Below, piece by piece: positions 13,064-24,665 of a stretch of DNA of 64,000 nucleotides. Positions within the stretch are counted from its first letter, which is position 1; every line of letters starts with the position of its first letter. A program made the translations under genes and the position numbers. The notes beneath the pieces are model-generated. The model was not told where the DNA came from. It was given only the letters and a program-made list of their open reading frames with translations, and ran no database searches. Origin of the DNA: Amyelois transitella. Lineage: Eukaryota; Arthropoda; Insecta; Lepidoptera; Pyralidae. The stretch covers positions 5,828,001 to 5,892,000 of the forward strand of contig NC_083520.1 in the NCBI RefSeq assembly GCF_032362555.1, in the 5' to 3' direction.

Positions 13064-14187
13064 CGTTGCGGTGGTGTCGAAATTAAAGTAGACTTACAAA
13101 CTAAAATTCTTTTTACGTGAGAATAACGCATGACGTTGACGTGACAACGTTGTACGTACAATGATAAATGACATCGAAATTTTAAATTTTTAAAATTCAA
13201 AGTCATCAAGTTCATTCAAATGACGATAACTTTTTTTTATGAACAGATTTTGATGCAACATACTTTAAATATTTTTCTGAGTTAAAACAAAGCAGTTGGT
13301 GAAAGTTTCAAGTAAATTGGTTCAGTACTTTCGGAGATAAGCGTGATCATACATACAGACAAAAAAAATATGCTTTCTATTAGTCATTCTAAGTGTCCCT
13401 CTATCCATTTCAGTCAAAAATACTTAATGTACAGACAAAATATCTTTACTGTTTTATTATATGTATAGATAATATACACTACAGAAGTCTGGTTACAAAT
13501 TAAAAATAGCAAAGACAGTTCCTTCCATTAAGGCAAGCTTCAGACATCTCATACATATACATATTGTTTATAAAACGAAAAGGAGATAATTCGGATGAAA
13601 CGATATAAGTCAAAACAAACAAAGACGCAGCAAGAATATTCAAAAATTTCCACTAAACTGACATTTCAATTAAAAAAACGGAACGTAATAAAGAAAAGAT
13701 TTGACAATTAGCAAGTATTTTTTTTTATCTGTTTGCTATTTTAAAGGTTCACTGGTAGAGACTGCTATTAGCATTAAGTCCATCTATTGAACCGTGGCTC
13801 AATAAAGTTTTAAATAAATTATAATAATACAAGACAAAAAACAAATAATTGCTTATCTTTTTTATAAGTTTCTTCTGCAGTCTCGTTTATTTGTGATGCG
13901 ACTCACAAAGGGTCGGATAAATCACATTAGGACACGCGTGAATTGTAAATTGGACATTACTCGTTACACCTCGGAGCCGTGGCGGCGGTCTGGGCCCACA
14001 ACAATATATAGGGAGAGAGACAGCTATTTATTGAACAGTACAAATATAAATTTGGATTCGGAATGTTGGATACCCAACTATTGAATACTTTATAACTTAA
14101 CAAGAGAGTTCTTTCCTTACTTAAACAAGTAGGAAGCGTTTTAAGCAGTTAATAATTTCTTATATCAATATTTTTTCACATATTAAG
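13064..14187. other. Non-coding stretch with worn repeat
   Basis: No gene is seen. At about 13215-13380 the sequence runs through a worn interspersed repeat (the phrase GGTTCAGTACTTTCGGAGAT followed by ACATACAGAC and oligo-A). A GC-richer island at about 13900-14010 has no recognisable content. Confidence 0.4.
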
Positions 14188-14281
14188 CTTGCATGAAGAG
14201 AGTTATGAATGTGGATAAAGCGAAGGAAGTATGCAGAGATCGTGGCAAGTGGAAAGAGGTAGTCTCTGCCTACCCCTCCGG
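14188..14281 (+). mobile_element. RTE non-LTR element, 3' fragment
   Basis: The segment matches the last codons of the intact RTE copy at about 23539-23632 almost base for base: GCATGAAGAGAGTTATGAAT, then GCAGAGATCGTGGCAAGTGG, then CTACCCCTCCGGG. It breaks off before the GTAT tail and is followed 40-odd bases later by an RTE-associated short repeat. Confidence 0.85.
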
Positions 14282-14324
14282 GTATATATGTATTTAGTTT
14301 CATCTAGAAACACTACCTTATACA

Positions 14325-14455
14325 TAACTAGCAACTTGTCCCTATTTGAAGCCCAGAGCCATTACTGCGCCATACAGCTAAATGTGGCCTGTTGACCCTG
14401 TCTACCCCGTAAGAGATAAAGTCGTGATTATTTGCATGTATGTATGTATCTACAG
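14325..14455 (+). repeat. RTE-associated short interspersed repeat
   Basis: This is a diverged copy of the 51353-51549 family. It contains AGCAACTTGTCCCTATTTGA, CCATACAGCTAAATGTGGCC, then GTCTACCCCGTAAGAGATAA, GTGATT and a CATGTATGTATG tail. Confidence 0.7.
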
Positions 14456-15221
14456 AAATATTAGTACTTAAATTTTTTCCTGCTTATAGAATTACCGTTA
14501 TTATCCATTTAAATTAGGACCCTAATGAAATTTACCCACATTGGCTCTAGAATTAATTGGTTTACGATATAAGAGCCGATTATAGTGATATATTGCGACA
14601 ATAACACTCAACGTAATGAACACCGACGAATCATCAATTTAATACAGAAAACGTATATTTGGCTTCAATATCCACATGAAATCGAACAGACCAACCTAAT
14701 GATTCACCCTCAATGACCTACACAATATTTGGCGTTATCAAACAAAATACGAGAATGAAGTTTAAATTGCGTTTCGTTTTTCCAATTTCGGTTTGGAACA
14801 CTAAAACTTTCCACAATTTCCTGTATTTTCCGTGTCCCATAACTGTATTGAAGTAAAAATATGCCCGTTATGATGGTGTAACGAATTGGTTTCAGCAGTT
14901 ATTTTCCGTGCAATCAGAGCCGGCGTAGTGTAATTGGCGCCCAACCGGGAAACCAAATTAAAGACAACAGAGAATATTTCTTGTACGGTTCACTTTTAGA
15001 CAATTGGTCTACTCATACTTAAATTTTGGAATTCAGAGAGATCGCCAACAGTCTTATTTTAATAATTGCTTCTTGTCTGTAAGTTGTCAAACAGCTATGT
15101 AGTTCACTAAAGTCGACCGGAAAAAATCCCGATTGGGATAAGGCAGCCATTATACATATTCTTCTTAATCCAATGACTGTCGTGTAATTTGTTATATTTC
15201 TTTTTCTTTTATACATTCATA

Positions 15222-15272
15222 CACGTCTACATCTTATTGCGGGGTAGACAGAGCCAGCAGTCTTATGCGCAA
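15222..15272 (-). repeat. RTE-associated short repeat, 3' fragment
   Basis: Reading the minus strand, the block GGCTCTGTCTACCCCGCAA leads to an ATAAGATGTAGACGTG end, as in the family seen best at 51353-51549. Only the 3' part is recognisable. Confidence 0.5.
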
Positions 15273-17490
15273 TAAAGAGTTTACAAACAAAACAACAATG
15301 CAAGGAGTTTTATTTAAATAACACACAAACATTGATAAACCTTTTTATCGAAGCCTGTTTAATAATGCAAAATTTTGATTTATATTCATAAACTTTGCCA
15401 CAAAAACATACTTGAATTGGTCCCAATTTTTTTTCTTTCAGCCAATATTAGTACGCACGTGAAACTCCTCTTTCCGCCTTATTTTGCGATAGATCGTAAC
15501 GAGTGATTGTTCGCTGATGCTGCAAAACATCCGATCGGAGAGGCACCCTCCTCATTAATGATAACTGTATATCTTCCATAAAGGCTTATTAATTTTGTAG
15601 GTAACTTTTATTTGGAGAAGGTGTAGAATTTAGTGCGTAGATGGTCAAAAGTGAAAATAGTGTGATGCAGATGCTCGATTCATATAGCGGTAATATACCA
15701 AATCTTTTCTGAGTGTATTGTCTTCTTTATAAGTTGTTTGTTTGCAATATTTTACGATAACAGATTTTTTTCAGGTTATAGGAATAGTAATATAATATCT
15801 TTTCAATTCTTTCGACCTCTTTCGAAGCAAATTACTATTTTTTTAAAGTTACAAAAATAGAAAATTAATATAGTTTTATCTATCTAATGTCCCAAAATAA
15901 CAAACATTCCAGTCTACCGAACAAAAATCCCTCAACAACATTAATATTAAGCCCAAAAATACAAACCAAAATCACAGTCGATCTCAACAATCCTATTTCG
16001 GTACCTCACGAGACATTACAGGCAATATTATCAAATGAACGTTATTTGTTCCGTTTCCCCGTAAACGTATATCCAATATTGTTGATATCGAGTATCGCCC
16101 CGCATCGCGCTCATTCATTTCCAATTTCGTTTTGATGACTCTCATAATGATATTGTATGTACGTGCGTGGTCGTTTATATGAGATTTGTTATCATAGAAC
16201 TATTTATATATGATTTCCAGCTGAGAACAAGACGTCAAAGAAGATGATCGAGGGAGATGTCCTAGAAGGTGACATAACATGACACGTTTGTGATTATCGC
16301 ATTACAAGAAATAACAAAAAAAAACACGGAGTAGTCGTAGTAACCCGCTGTCTAGGTTAACAGTGGCAGGTTGTTAGCTCATAGCCTTAAATATATAAAT
16401 CCCAAGTTTATAATTCTATACCTTGATTGAATTTTATAATTACAAATGACACACACTATGTTATTTATTCACTACCATATGCACGGTAACATGGCATGTA
16501 ACAATTTCATATTAATATATCTGTGAGTCAACAAGTCCGTTCGTTTTATTTGCTCGGCGCAGCGTACATATTTAAAACTGTCAACGAACCTATGAATAAA
16601 TTAAATTATTGCATTGGTATATAAAATTGATCAATCAAATATTTGAATTGCAATATCGACATCGCCACAGTTACCTTTATAAACGGATAAATTAAAAAAC
16701 CAAAAAATCAGTTTTTTCGATGGAAAATAAATTGTAGTCAAATATACTTTATAAATATGAATTCTCAAAAAATACAACAATTATATGGTTACAGATCAAA
16801 AATTTTTGTAACTATTACCGAACATACGTTGCACAAAACATTACACTAAATTTCAACGCAAAAAGAAAGAAAACCGATACCATAGTTGCCGAGTCCATTT
16901 AATGCCCTAAATAAAACAATGTCCATACTAGAGATAGGAGTGGTTCATTCCAAATTCGACATAGTAAAAAAGTTGCTTTAGTTAGTAAACAACTAAAAAT
17001 CTGATGCTTTATGTTCTCGATACTGATGTTTATTAAACTGCAAAATTTGTTCAGTAATGCATTGAATTATTTTGTGTTTATATGTACGATCGCGTTCATA
17101 TCTGCAGTCATAGTTTTAAAATTCTTACGGGTTAAAATAGCGTGCACTGTGGTTCCACTAGATACACACACACATGCATATTTAAAAGAATTAATATTCC
17201 TTCAAATGAATACGGTCTTTAATACCAATGATTACTAAGTAAAAGAGTTTATTATTCTATGACATATAACATAACAAAACAGAAAGAGACGGTAATCAAC
17301 GATGGCCGAACTGGGCCCGATAATTGTCGATCGAAATATCGTCGTCTCTCATTATTTGCATAAGATTTGCCTATAGAGGAAAGCCTGCCAGACTTATGTC
17401 ATTTTAATAAGGTTGAAAGTTTGTCTGCACACGACCCTAACATAGGTTGTGGTTCCTTTGAAAGTTATTGGGTAGCAATTTTATTACTTC
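15273..17490. other. AT-rich non-coding DNA
   Basis: No gene, RNA or intact mobile element is recognised. The open frame at 15887-16135 is low-complexity Asn/Pro/Ile-rich translation of AT-rich DNA and lacks splice or signal-peptide context. Confidence 0.45.
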
Positions 17491-17541
17491 GTGTGAGCAA
17501 GTGAGATCTAAGATATATTAGATAAACTCGCTTGCTCACAC
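17491..17541. repeat. 15-bp inverted repeat with nested inner pair
   Basis: Arms 17491-17505 and 17527-17541 match at 14 of 15 positions. Inside them ATCTAA and TTAGAT pair again. The outer arm GTGTGAGCAAG is repeated once more just downstream as CTCACACTCGCTTG. Confidence 0.8.
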
Positions 17542-17959
17542 TCGCTTGTTCTAGTTACTAGCGTTACTTGGATTCCGAAGTTATTCAAGGATTTTTTTGT
17601 CTATTTTAGTGTTATTGACAATTTTTAATGTTTCAAGGTGCCATTTGAACTAAGTAACTGACTGACTAACCAACTAACTGATATCTAAGAATTACAATAC
17701 CCGTGTCTTCAAACACGGAAATCAGCAAGAAATATTAAACAAGAGGAAGCAAAATAAAACATTCAATAATTAAAATTAGTAAATTTTATTGAAACTGTTT
17801 ACCTATAGTTTTATTTACATATTGATGATTATATAAAGCTATACATATATAGTATATTACACTAATTGTATCATCCACTTATCTCCTGTTATTAAGGTTA
17901 CAGCTTAATTATTCGTTTTCATAAAGAAAAGATATTGAAGCTGTCCTTAAAATACTATC

Positions 17960-18600
17960 TAAGTAATTAGTACTTTTAATATAAATTGGCAGAACCTTTC
18001 ACGCACTATATGGACTCGATGCACAGGGCAGTTGTCTTGCACAAATGATATTGTTGGTATATCATCAATCGGATAAATACACCGCACAGTTGGTAACATG
18101 GTTTCTTGCAGCACTTGCACATAATGAGCAGCTGTAGCGCGTCCTGCTATCCACACCTGTTCCCCAGGTCCAGCAGCACTCATCCAGCCCCACATATTTA
18201 CAGAGATGTGTCCAGACTCCATATTTGGCACAATATTTTTTTCTTCATACCGAGTTGCATTTCTTCGCCATAAATAAATGAAGTCTACCGTGTTGTGATG
18301 ACATAAAATAAACGAACTTTTCGTCTGTAAATATCGCTTTTTTCCAGTCAAAATCCAAATACTGCCGAGCTAATTCTAAACGTTTTTGCTTATTTATTTC
18401 TGATAAATACGGCTTTCTTGCTGGCTGTCTGTGGTGTAGTCCCTCACGGTGCAAACACAAAACAGTAACCACTGATGTGTCGAACTGTTCCGCAAATATT
18501 CTGGTCGGTATGAAGCCATTATTTTCGTACTGTTCCACCATGGATCTCCGCTGTGTGGCGTGTCGCTGTGTTGATTAGCGGACGACTTTTTTTTTTTCAC
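17960..18600 (-). pseudogene. Degenerate Tc1-like transposase
   Basis: The minus strand encodes most of a Tc1-type DDE transposase in three frames that must be joined by frameshifts, at about 18250-18290 and 18540. Recognisable pieces in order are an N-terminal part with VSTGT-like remnants (HSDTPHSGDPW), a helix-turn-helix-like stretch ending in KQKRLELARQYLDFDWKK, the first catalytic Asp in FTDEKF, then HGRLH, YLWRRNATRY, MWGWMSAAGPGE and the second catalytic Asp in FVQDNCPVH. The third acidic residue and the C-terminal end are missing after RFCQF. No inverted terminal repeats were found on either side, so the borders are those of the readable protein only. Tc1/mariner elements move by cut and paste. 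This copy cannot code for an active enzyme. Confidence 0.85.
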
Positions 18601-18609
18601 TACCCTCTT

Positions 18610-20230
18610 CTTGATGGCGGGTTACCCAACTTGTTGTTTATTGTGTTATTTGTGTGAATGTGTGAGTGATAGCAGCGGTGCAAGCTATAAAGTTTTGCGA
18701 ACTATGACTGCAATTATGAACGCGACCGTACCTATAAGGTTGGGTATATATATATATATATAGTGACTTAATTAGCTATCGATAAACACGTGACTACTGA
18801 AACACTAACAAGAAAGGTACCTAACCAAAACATGTTAATTAAATGTAGGTGCGAGAGAGACCAATAATCTCTAAATCTTGCCATATCTTTTGCTGCTTAT
18901 AACCTTCATGCAACCAACATGGTGACTGGTATGCCCCAAATCTTAATAGACAGATGATAATATGTTGAAAAGGAGAGGTACCGCCAAATATTGACGTTTT
19001 ATTTAGCCATATTAAATCTGTACAGAGTTGCGTGCATATTTTGTAAATCTAATAATATGTTACCTCTTCTCTGTCCACTAGTATTTTAGCAATTGTATAA
19101 TATTAACCATACGAGTGAATATACTTTTTCTCTTACCGTTACAAATTCGTATCGATACGGGAACCATCCCTGCCACCCGGCCGCAGCGAGAAAGGAACGC
19201 AGTTTCACAGGCCGGCAGTCCGGAACAATTGAATTATGCCCAGCTATTAAATTCAGCTCGTCCCACCCGTACAGTTTATGCCTTTAGTAATCGCCGTTGT
19301 TATTTCAATTTATAGCTTGTTTTCAAAGACTTGTGTCATTTGATTCTGTTAATCTTAATATAAATAATAATAAATAAATAATTTGTTTTATGATTGCCAA
19401 AATGTAAATGATTTGGCATAAGCCTTTTGGATAGTCGATTTAATTAAAAAATATCTTTGAACTAAAAGATATATTTATTTTGTTCAATCTGTGCCTTAAA
19501 TTCAATAATTATTATGACAGCGCCCTATCATTTGATCCATTAATTGAATTATATTGATATTAATATCATATTGTAGGTATTTAACATCTCCAATAGATAG
19601 ATAAATATCGCTAAAAGAAGTATCCCTGCACAAAAGTAATCCCATACAAAAATAATATATAGGTACATTTAAATAGTAGAGTATTCAAATTGTACGTTAC
19701 ACCTCGTTTCGTTTGTTCCATCGATGGAATGCGGTTGGTACTTAGCGCCCTTTGTGCATTACCGCGCGGGAGCCCGCCCCCGGCGAGCCCCGGGCGTCCT
19801 GAACCGAAGCCCCTGTTGTGTCATCACCTACAATGAGAGTTGAGACTCCCTGTATGCTCAGTTTTTTTACACAATGCTTTAATTTTCAAATGATACATAA
19901 ACACAATTTTTCACAAAGACGTAGTACTACTGCAGTTTTCATGTCTAAGTGATACATTTGATTTTAATGAAATTTTAAAATAAGATAAACTACTTATATT
20001 GAAACTTTAACAAAACTTTGACACGAAGCGTAGCAATAGAGGATATAAAAAGGAGCACGAAAAGAGAGATATTAATTTTATTTCTTGTTTTTTGTTAAAA
20101 GAACTTGTAAGTACTATGAAACTGTTTAAAACAAGATACCTATATTTTGTATTATTTGCATATTTAAAGATCCCGCACTTTAAATATTTTTTATAAATTT
20201 ATAATAAAATTTACATATATATGTTAACAT
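18610..20230. other. Non-coding stretch with TA microsatellite and GC island
   Basis: No gene is recognised. A (TA)n run lies at about 18744-18762. A strongly GC- and CpG-rich block at about 19730-19815 stands out from AT-rich flanks. It has no splice-bounded open frame that I trust. Confidence 0.4.
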
Positions 20231-20241
20231 AGAATTTGATT
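20231..20241. repeat. Target-site duplication, 5' copy (RTE)
   Basis: AGAATTTGATT here recurs at 23673-23683, directly after the GTAT-repeat tail of the retrotransposon. It marks both ends of a complete insertion. Confidence 0.85.
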
Positions 20242-23200
20242 TTGCCGTGTGGTTCCCGGCACCATTACAAAAGAATAGGACCACTCCATCTCTTTCCCAC
20301 GGATGTCGTAAGAGCCGACTAAGGGATAGACTTGGGATTCCTCTTTAATGTAAATCCCTGCCAATCTAAGGTCTGCCGCGCCGATGGATGCATGGCTAGG
20401 GGCGAGCCTAGTCTCGAGCGTGCCACTTCCGCCATGGGGTTGGGCGACCCCCAGGTAATGGCTAGCCTTACCCTGGCATGCGGGGCTCTGCTGGGGCGGA
20501 CAAAATTTTTCCCTAGCGTCTCGTGGGAATCGCATGGATGCAAATTTTTTGAAAGAGCTCCTAGATGGCGGCGATGGTGTCCGCACCCCATCACGTCTCG
20601 TTCCCGGCGGGAGCGGTATGCGGTCTGCTGAAAGCCGCTTTGCGACGATGAATGTAAGAGGAGGAATGAAGGATAAGATTGAGGAAGTATGCCAGATGAT
20701 GGATGAAAGACGTTTGGATGTGTTGTGCGTGAATGAAACGAAGCGGAAAGGATGCGACGCGACGCAGCACGGCCCTTACACGGCGTATTGGTCTGGAATT
20801 TCCAGTACCAGCCGAGGCTGTCAAGGGGTCGGTCTAATTCTTTCTGCACGAATGGCTGAGTGCGTGAATGAGTATGAGTGTGTCAGCCCTCGTCTTCTAT
20901 GGATTAGGCTGAAAGTTGGAATCACTCGGATCTTCGTTCTAGGTGTTTATGCACCTTGGGATGTGGGTTCGAGGGGTACAACATCAGCAAAAAGCGAAAA
21001 CGAGGAGTTCTGGAATAGTGTAAGAGAAGTATTGAAAGTTACCAAGCCAAATGAGAAGATTATTATGTTAGGTGATTTTAATGGATGGGTGGGTGTAAAG
21101 CGTGATGGATATGAAAAGGTGCTTGGTGCGTTTGGTGACGAAAAGGTGAATGATAATGGAAGAAGTGTATTAGAAATTTGTCTAGAGTGGGATCTTTTTG
21201 TGTCGAACTCAATGTTTCAACATAAAGAGATCCACACCTACACAAGAGTGGAAGGTATTTTAAAAAGTATGATAGACTTTGTGATTGTAGATGAAAGATT
21301 GAAGAACAAAGTGCTGGATACCCGTGCATATCGCGGTGCTGGCATTGACTCGGACCATTTACTGGTGATATCCCGGATAAGGGGTATCTTCAATCGCTGG
21401 CGGCACAGGGTAAGGGAGCAAACCAGCGCTTTGGAAAGAGTAAAAGTAGAAAATTTGCAAGATATGGATGTAGGTAAGAAGTATATTAATAGACTGAAGG
21501 ATGAATTTGAAGATTTAGAGGAAATGAGCGATATTGAAGATGGATGGAAGGAATTTAAAGAAAGAATTGTGAAAGTAGCTGTTGAAGTGTGTGGTGTAAG
21601 TAGAAGAAGGAAAGGAAAAAATCACAAAAATGCGTGGATGAGTAAAGATGTGCAAGAACTTGTGCGATTAAAGAAGAAAGCATGGCTGGATTTGTTAGCA
21701 GCAAAAGCTAACTTAAGAATGCAAGAGGTTATAGATGAAGATGTGAATGAAGCACGTAAGGAATATAAGAAAATGAAAGATTTGGTTAAGAAAGCTGTGA
21801 TTAGAAAGAAAGAAGAGTATAAAGAGGATTTTGATAAAAGGCTATCAGAAGACTTTCAGTCAAATCTGAAAGTATTCTGGAAATCCGTAAGGTCAGCCCG
21901 AGGAAATACTATAACCAGAGAGCTGACTAGGATCAGATGCCAGGATGGTAGCGTTGTGAAAGGAGAAGAATGTGTACTAAAGATATGGAAGGACTATTTT
22001 GAAAGTTTATTTGAAAAAAAGGAAGGAAATAAGAAAGATTTCTGCTATAGCGAAGAAAAAGAGAATGAGATGGAAGGCGAAATTGAAATGTTCGAAATTG
22101 TGGAAGCACTTAAGAGTATGAAAGCGGGAAAGGCTGCTGGGTGTGATAGAGTGTCGGTCGAGATGCTTAAAGCAGGAAAAGGCGTAGTAGCTAGTCAGTT
22201 GTACTGCCTTTTCAATTTGTGTTGGAAAAGCGGCCGAGTACCAAAAGATTGGTGTAAGGCTGTTATCGTGCCACTTTACAAAGGAAAAGGGTCACAGCTG
22301 GACTGCAAAAATTATCGTGGTATAAGCCTGCTTAGCGTCGTCGGCAAATTGTATGCTAAGGTATTGATTAATAGAGTCAGGAATGAAACTGATGACAAAA
22401 TATGGGATGCTCAAGCGGGATTTCGAAAGGGAATGGGATGTACTGATCAGGTCTTTTCCTTGCGGTGCATAGCCGAAAAGTTTTTGGCCAAGAGTCAAAA
22501 AGTCTATTGCACATTCGTAGATCTGGAAAAGGCCTATGACAGAGTTGAGAGGAATGAATTGTGGTCAGCACTTTCTATGCATGGGGTGAGCAGTCTCTTA
22601 ATACGAGCACTGAAATCCTTATATGAGGATTCGAGTGCTTGTGTCAGGATAAACGGAGCGCACACTGAGTGGTTTAAGATTGAGAAAGGCGTTAGGCAAG
22701 GATGTGTTGCGTCACCGTGGCTGTTCAACCTATTTATGGATAGCTGTTTGACAGATTTGAAAGAGTCTAAAAGTGGATTAAGGATGAATGAGTTACTCGT
22801 CAAATGTCTGCTCTATGCCGACGATCAGGTTATACTGGCGTCATCAGCGGAGGAGTTACAGGAGATGGTAAACTGTATGCATGAAGCTTTAAAAGAGAAA
22901 GGAATGAAAGTGAACGTAAGTAAAACTAAAACACTGGTTTTTGAAATGGAGAAAGAAATGACAGCATGTAATATTTTGATTGGAGGAGAAAAAGTGGAGC
23001 AAGTGAAAGAGTTTGTATATCTAGGATCAAAGTTTACATCAGATGGCAAGTATGATAGTGATATTGAAAGGAGAGTGAACGCGGGGAACATGGTGAATGG
23101 AGCTTTGCATGCCTTTATGAGCAGTCAGAAACTATCCAAAAAGGCTCGACTGGCTGTGCACAGGGGCGTGTTGGTCCCGACATTAATGTATGGGAGTGAA

Positions 23201-23672
23201 AGTTGGGTATGGCAAAAGAAGCATGAAAGCAGAATAAATGCAGTGGAAATGAGAGCGTTAAGGAGTATGATGGGTGTGAAATTGAGTGACAGGATAAGGA
23301 ACAGCGTGATAAGGGAATGTTGTGATGTGAAAGAAGATGTAGTTACAGGAATAGAAAAGGGTATGTTAAGATGGTTCGGTCATGTGGAGAGGATGAATGA
23401 AAGCAGGTTGACTAAGCAGATATACAAGGAGAGTGTGGAGGGAAAGGTCGGAGTGGGAAGACCTAGACGAACGTATCTTGATCAAATTAAGGACGTCCTG
23501 GTAAAGGGTCAGGTCAAAAGTACCCGAAACCGCCGAGCTTGTATGAAGAGAGTTATGAATGTGGACGAAGCGAAAGAAGTATGCAGAGATCGTGGCAAGT
23601 GGAAAGAGGTAGTCTCTGCCTACCCCTCCGGGAAAGAGGCGTGATTTTATGTATGTATGTATGTATGTATGT
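20242..23672 (+). mobile_element. Full-length RTE-type non-LTR retrotransposon
   Basis: This is a complete, young-looking insertion of about 3.43 kb. It has a roughly 290-bp leader, one long ORF (20534-23644) and a 3' end of four to six GTAT units in place of poly(A). Eleven-base target duplications (AGAATTTGATT) flank it. A single ORF with endonuclease and reverse transcriptase and a short tandem-repeat tail are traits of the RTE clade. Assignment to that clade is by these traits and motif memory, not by phylogeny. The leader contains TAAGAGCCGACTAAGGGATA and CTTGGGATTCCTCTTT, which reappear at the 5' ends of the short interspersed repeats in this window. Confidence 0.92.
20534..23644 (+). 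CDS. RTE endonuclease-reverse transcriptase, intact
   Basis: The 1036-residue polyprotein would nick chromosomal DNA and prime reverse transcription of its own RNA at the nick (target-primed reverse transcription). The N-terminal apurinic-like endonuclease shows MNVRGG (N40), VNETK (E68), YAPWD (139-143), GDFNGWVG (180-187), the MIDFVIVDER region and the SDH signature (273-275). The reverse transcriptase shows a YKGKG...NYRGISLLS block at about 582-600, FVDLEKAYDRV at about 661-671, GVRQGCVASPWLFNLF at about 719 and the catalytic YADD at 761-764. The C-terminal part includes MLRWFGHVERM and a basic RPRR stretch near 974. Every catalytic motif is present with no stop or frameshift, so activity is possible. 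The first Met is used as start, but M29 or M39 would also leave the endonuclease whole. The stop is 28 bases before the tail. Confidence 0.92.
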   Translation: MDANFLKELLDGGDGVRTPSRLVPGGSGMRSAESRFATMNVRGGMKDKIEEVCQMMDERRLDVLCVNETKRKGCDATQHGPYTAYWSGISSTSRGCQGVGLILSARMAECVNEYECVSPRLLWIRLKVGITRIFVLGVYAPWDVGSRGTTSAKSENEEFWNSVREVLKVTKPNEKIIMLGDFNGWVGVKRDGYEKVLGAFGDEKVNDNGRSVLEICLEWDLFVSNSMFQHKEIHTYTRVEGILKSMIDFVIVDERLKNKVLDTRAYRGAGIDSDHLLVISRIRGIFNRWRHRVREQTSALERVKVENLQDMDVGKKYINRLKDEFEDLEEMSDIEDGWKEFKERIVKVAVEVCGVSRRRKGKNHKNAWMSKDVQELVRLKKKAWLDLLAAKANLRMQEVIDEDVNEARKEYKKMKDLVKKAVIRKKEEYKEDFDKRLSEDFQSNLKVFWKSVRSARGNTITRELTRIRCQDGSVVKGEECVLKIWKDYFESLFEKKEGNKKDFCYSEEKENEMEGEIEMFEIVEALKSMKAGKAAGCDRVSVEMLKAGKGVVASQLYCLFNLCWKSGRVPKDWCKAVIVPLYKGKGSQLDCKNYRGISLLSVVGKLYAKVLINRVRNETDDKIWDAQAGFRKGMGCTDQVFSLRCIAEKFLAKSQKVYCTFVDLEKAYDRVERNELWSALSMHGVSSLLIRALKSLYEDSSACVRINGAHTEWFKIEKGVRQGCVASPWLFNLFMDSCLTDLKESKSGLRMNELLVKCLLYADDQVILASSAEELQEMVNCMHEALKEKGMKVNVSKTKTLVFEMEKEMTACNILIGGEKVEQVKEFVYLGSKFTSDGKYDSDIERRVNAGNMVNGALHAFMSSQKLSKKARLAVHRGVLVPTLMYGSESWVWQKKHESRINAVEMRALRSMMGVKLSDRIRNSVIRECCDVKEDVVTGIEKGMLRWFGHVERMNESRLTKQIYKESVEGKVGVGRPRRTYLDQIKDVLVKGQVKSTRNRRACMKRVMNVDEAKEVCRDRGKWKEVVSAYPSGKEA

Positions 23673-23683
23673 AGAATTTGATT
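23673..23683. repeat. Target-site duplication, 3' copy (RTE)
   Basis: The second copy of AGAATTTGATT, directly after the GTAT tail. See 20231-20241. Confidence 0.85.
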
Positions 23684-24243
23684 AAATTGCTCGTAAGTGA
23701 CGTCATATACTGTGTACATGCAATTTCTCTATGGCGAAATTAAATATAAATTCCAGCGGCTATACTTTTCTACGAAAACTTGAACGTACGGAGTACTTTT
23801 AAATTTCCCAGTAATTGCAAACGAACACCGTTTTTCATCGGAATTTCACTACAATTTCATCGCTGTTCATCTGACAGCTGACGTGACGACGGCTTGCAGC
23901 CATCAGCAATGAATATGGTAATCTGTGGTTTAGGGTTGAAGGAATATTGGTTTTGTTCGGGACCGAAAGTTGATTTTGCCACTTTATTTATATTATGTGA
24001 CATTCAAATAAACGTTTGGATACGGCATTGTTAGTAGCATTAAGGTTGTTTCCTCATACGTATTGTTGTTATAACAAACAGACAAATAGAGACAATCTCA
24101 AGTTCCTAGCTAGATTTGCATTCCCATTACCTGGGTAATGGTTCCGTTAATGTCATAAGCTGTCTCAATCTTAACTTGTCTACTGAAATCAAAGTAACAA
24201 ACAAGCAAGAGTAAATCCGCTAGACTACACATGACATATTACA
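23684..24243. other. Non-coding DNA, nothing recognised
   Basis: No open frame, RNA gene or repeat is recognised between the RTE insertion and the next short interspersed repeat. G+C is slightly raised at about 23860-23910. Confidence 0.4.
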
Positions 24244-24420
24244 TATAATCACGTCTTTATCCATAAAGGGGTAGACATAGTCAACACTTGTAAGAGACTG
24301 AAAGGCCTGGTTCCGCTTAAAGGCTTAGTGATGGAATGGAGATTCAAATACTTACATTGCTAGCCCAACGCCTAAAAGTAGAATGCCAATTTTATTAGTC
24401 TATCCCTTGATTGACTTCTC
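24244..24420 (-). repeat. RTE-associated short interspersed repeat, near full length
   Basis: Reading the minus strand: ACTAAGGGATAGACTAATA and TTTTAGGCGTTGGGCTAGCA come first, then ATTTGAATCTCCATTCCATC, AGGCCTTTCAGTCTCTTACA, TGTCTACCCCTTTATGGATA and GACGTGATTATATGTAATAT. The 5' phrase matches the leader of the intact RTE (20242-20345). The 3' GTGATTATATGTA resembles the RTE 3' end. Confidence 0.75.
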
Positions 24421-24559
24421 GTTGAATCTGCACAGGAAAAAATGCTCTTGGTACATACTATGTTATTTCTTGCTACCAGACCAGCATGGCAACTGTTATT
24501 GATCATGATATTTCTGTCAGTTTTCTTTTTCTTATCTAGAAGAAGATAGATAAAGATAG

Positions 24560-24665
24560 TGTGAGCAAAATACTTGACACACCCAATCCAGGATCCATGG
24601 TCGTAAATGCATATCCCGGGCTCCTCTCCAGAGCAGTGAGGATGTAACCGGGACTATAGCCAGGC
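24560..24665 (+). repeat. Dispersed repeat fragment (SINE-like module)
   Basis: The phrase CCAATCCAGGATCCATGGTC with ATCCCGGGCTCCTCTCCAGA and GAGGATGTAACCGG matches the minus-strand reading of the longer element at 58740-59100. Only this module is present. Confidence 0.55.

Noticed and set aside
20319..23719. Many minus-strand and alternate-frame ORFs across the RTE
   Set aside because: They are shadows of the long plus-strand RTE ORF and reappear as shadows in the inverted copy at 26944-28578.
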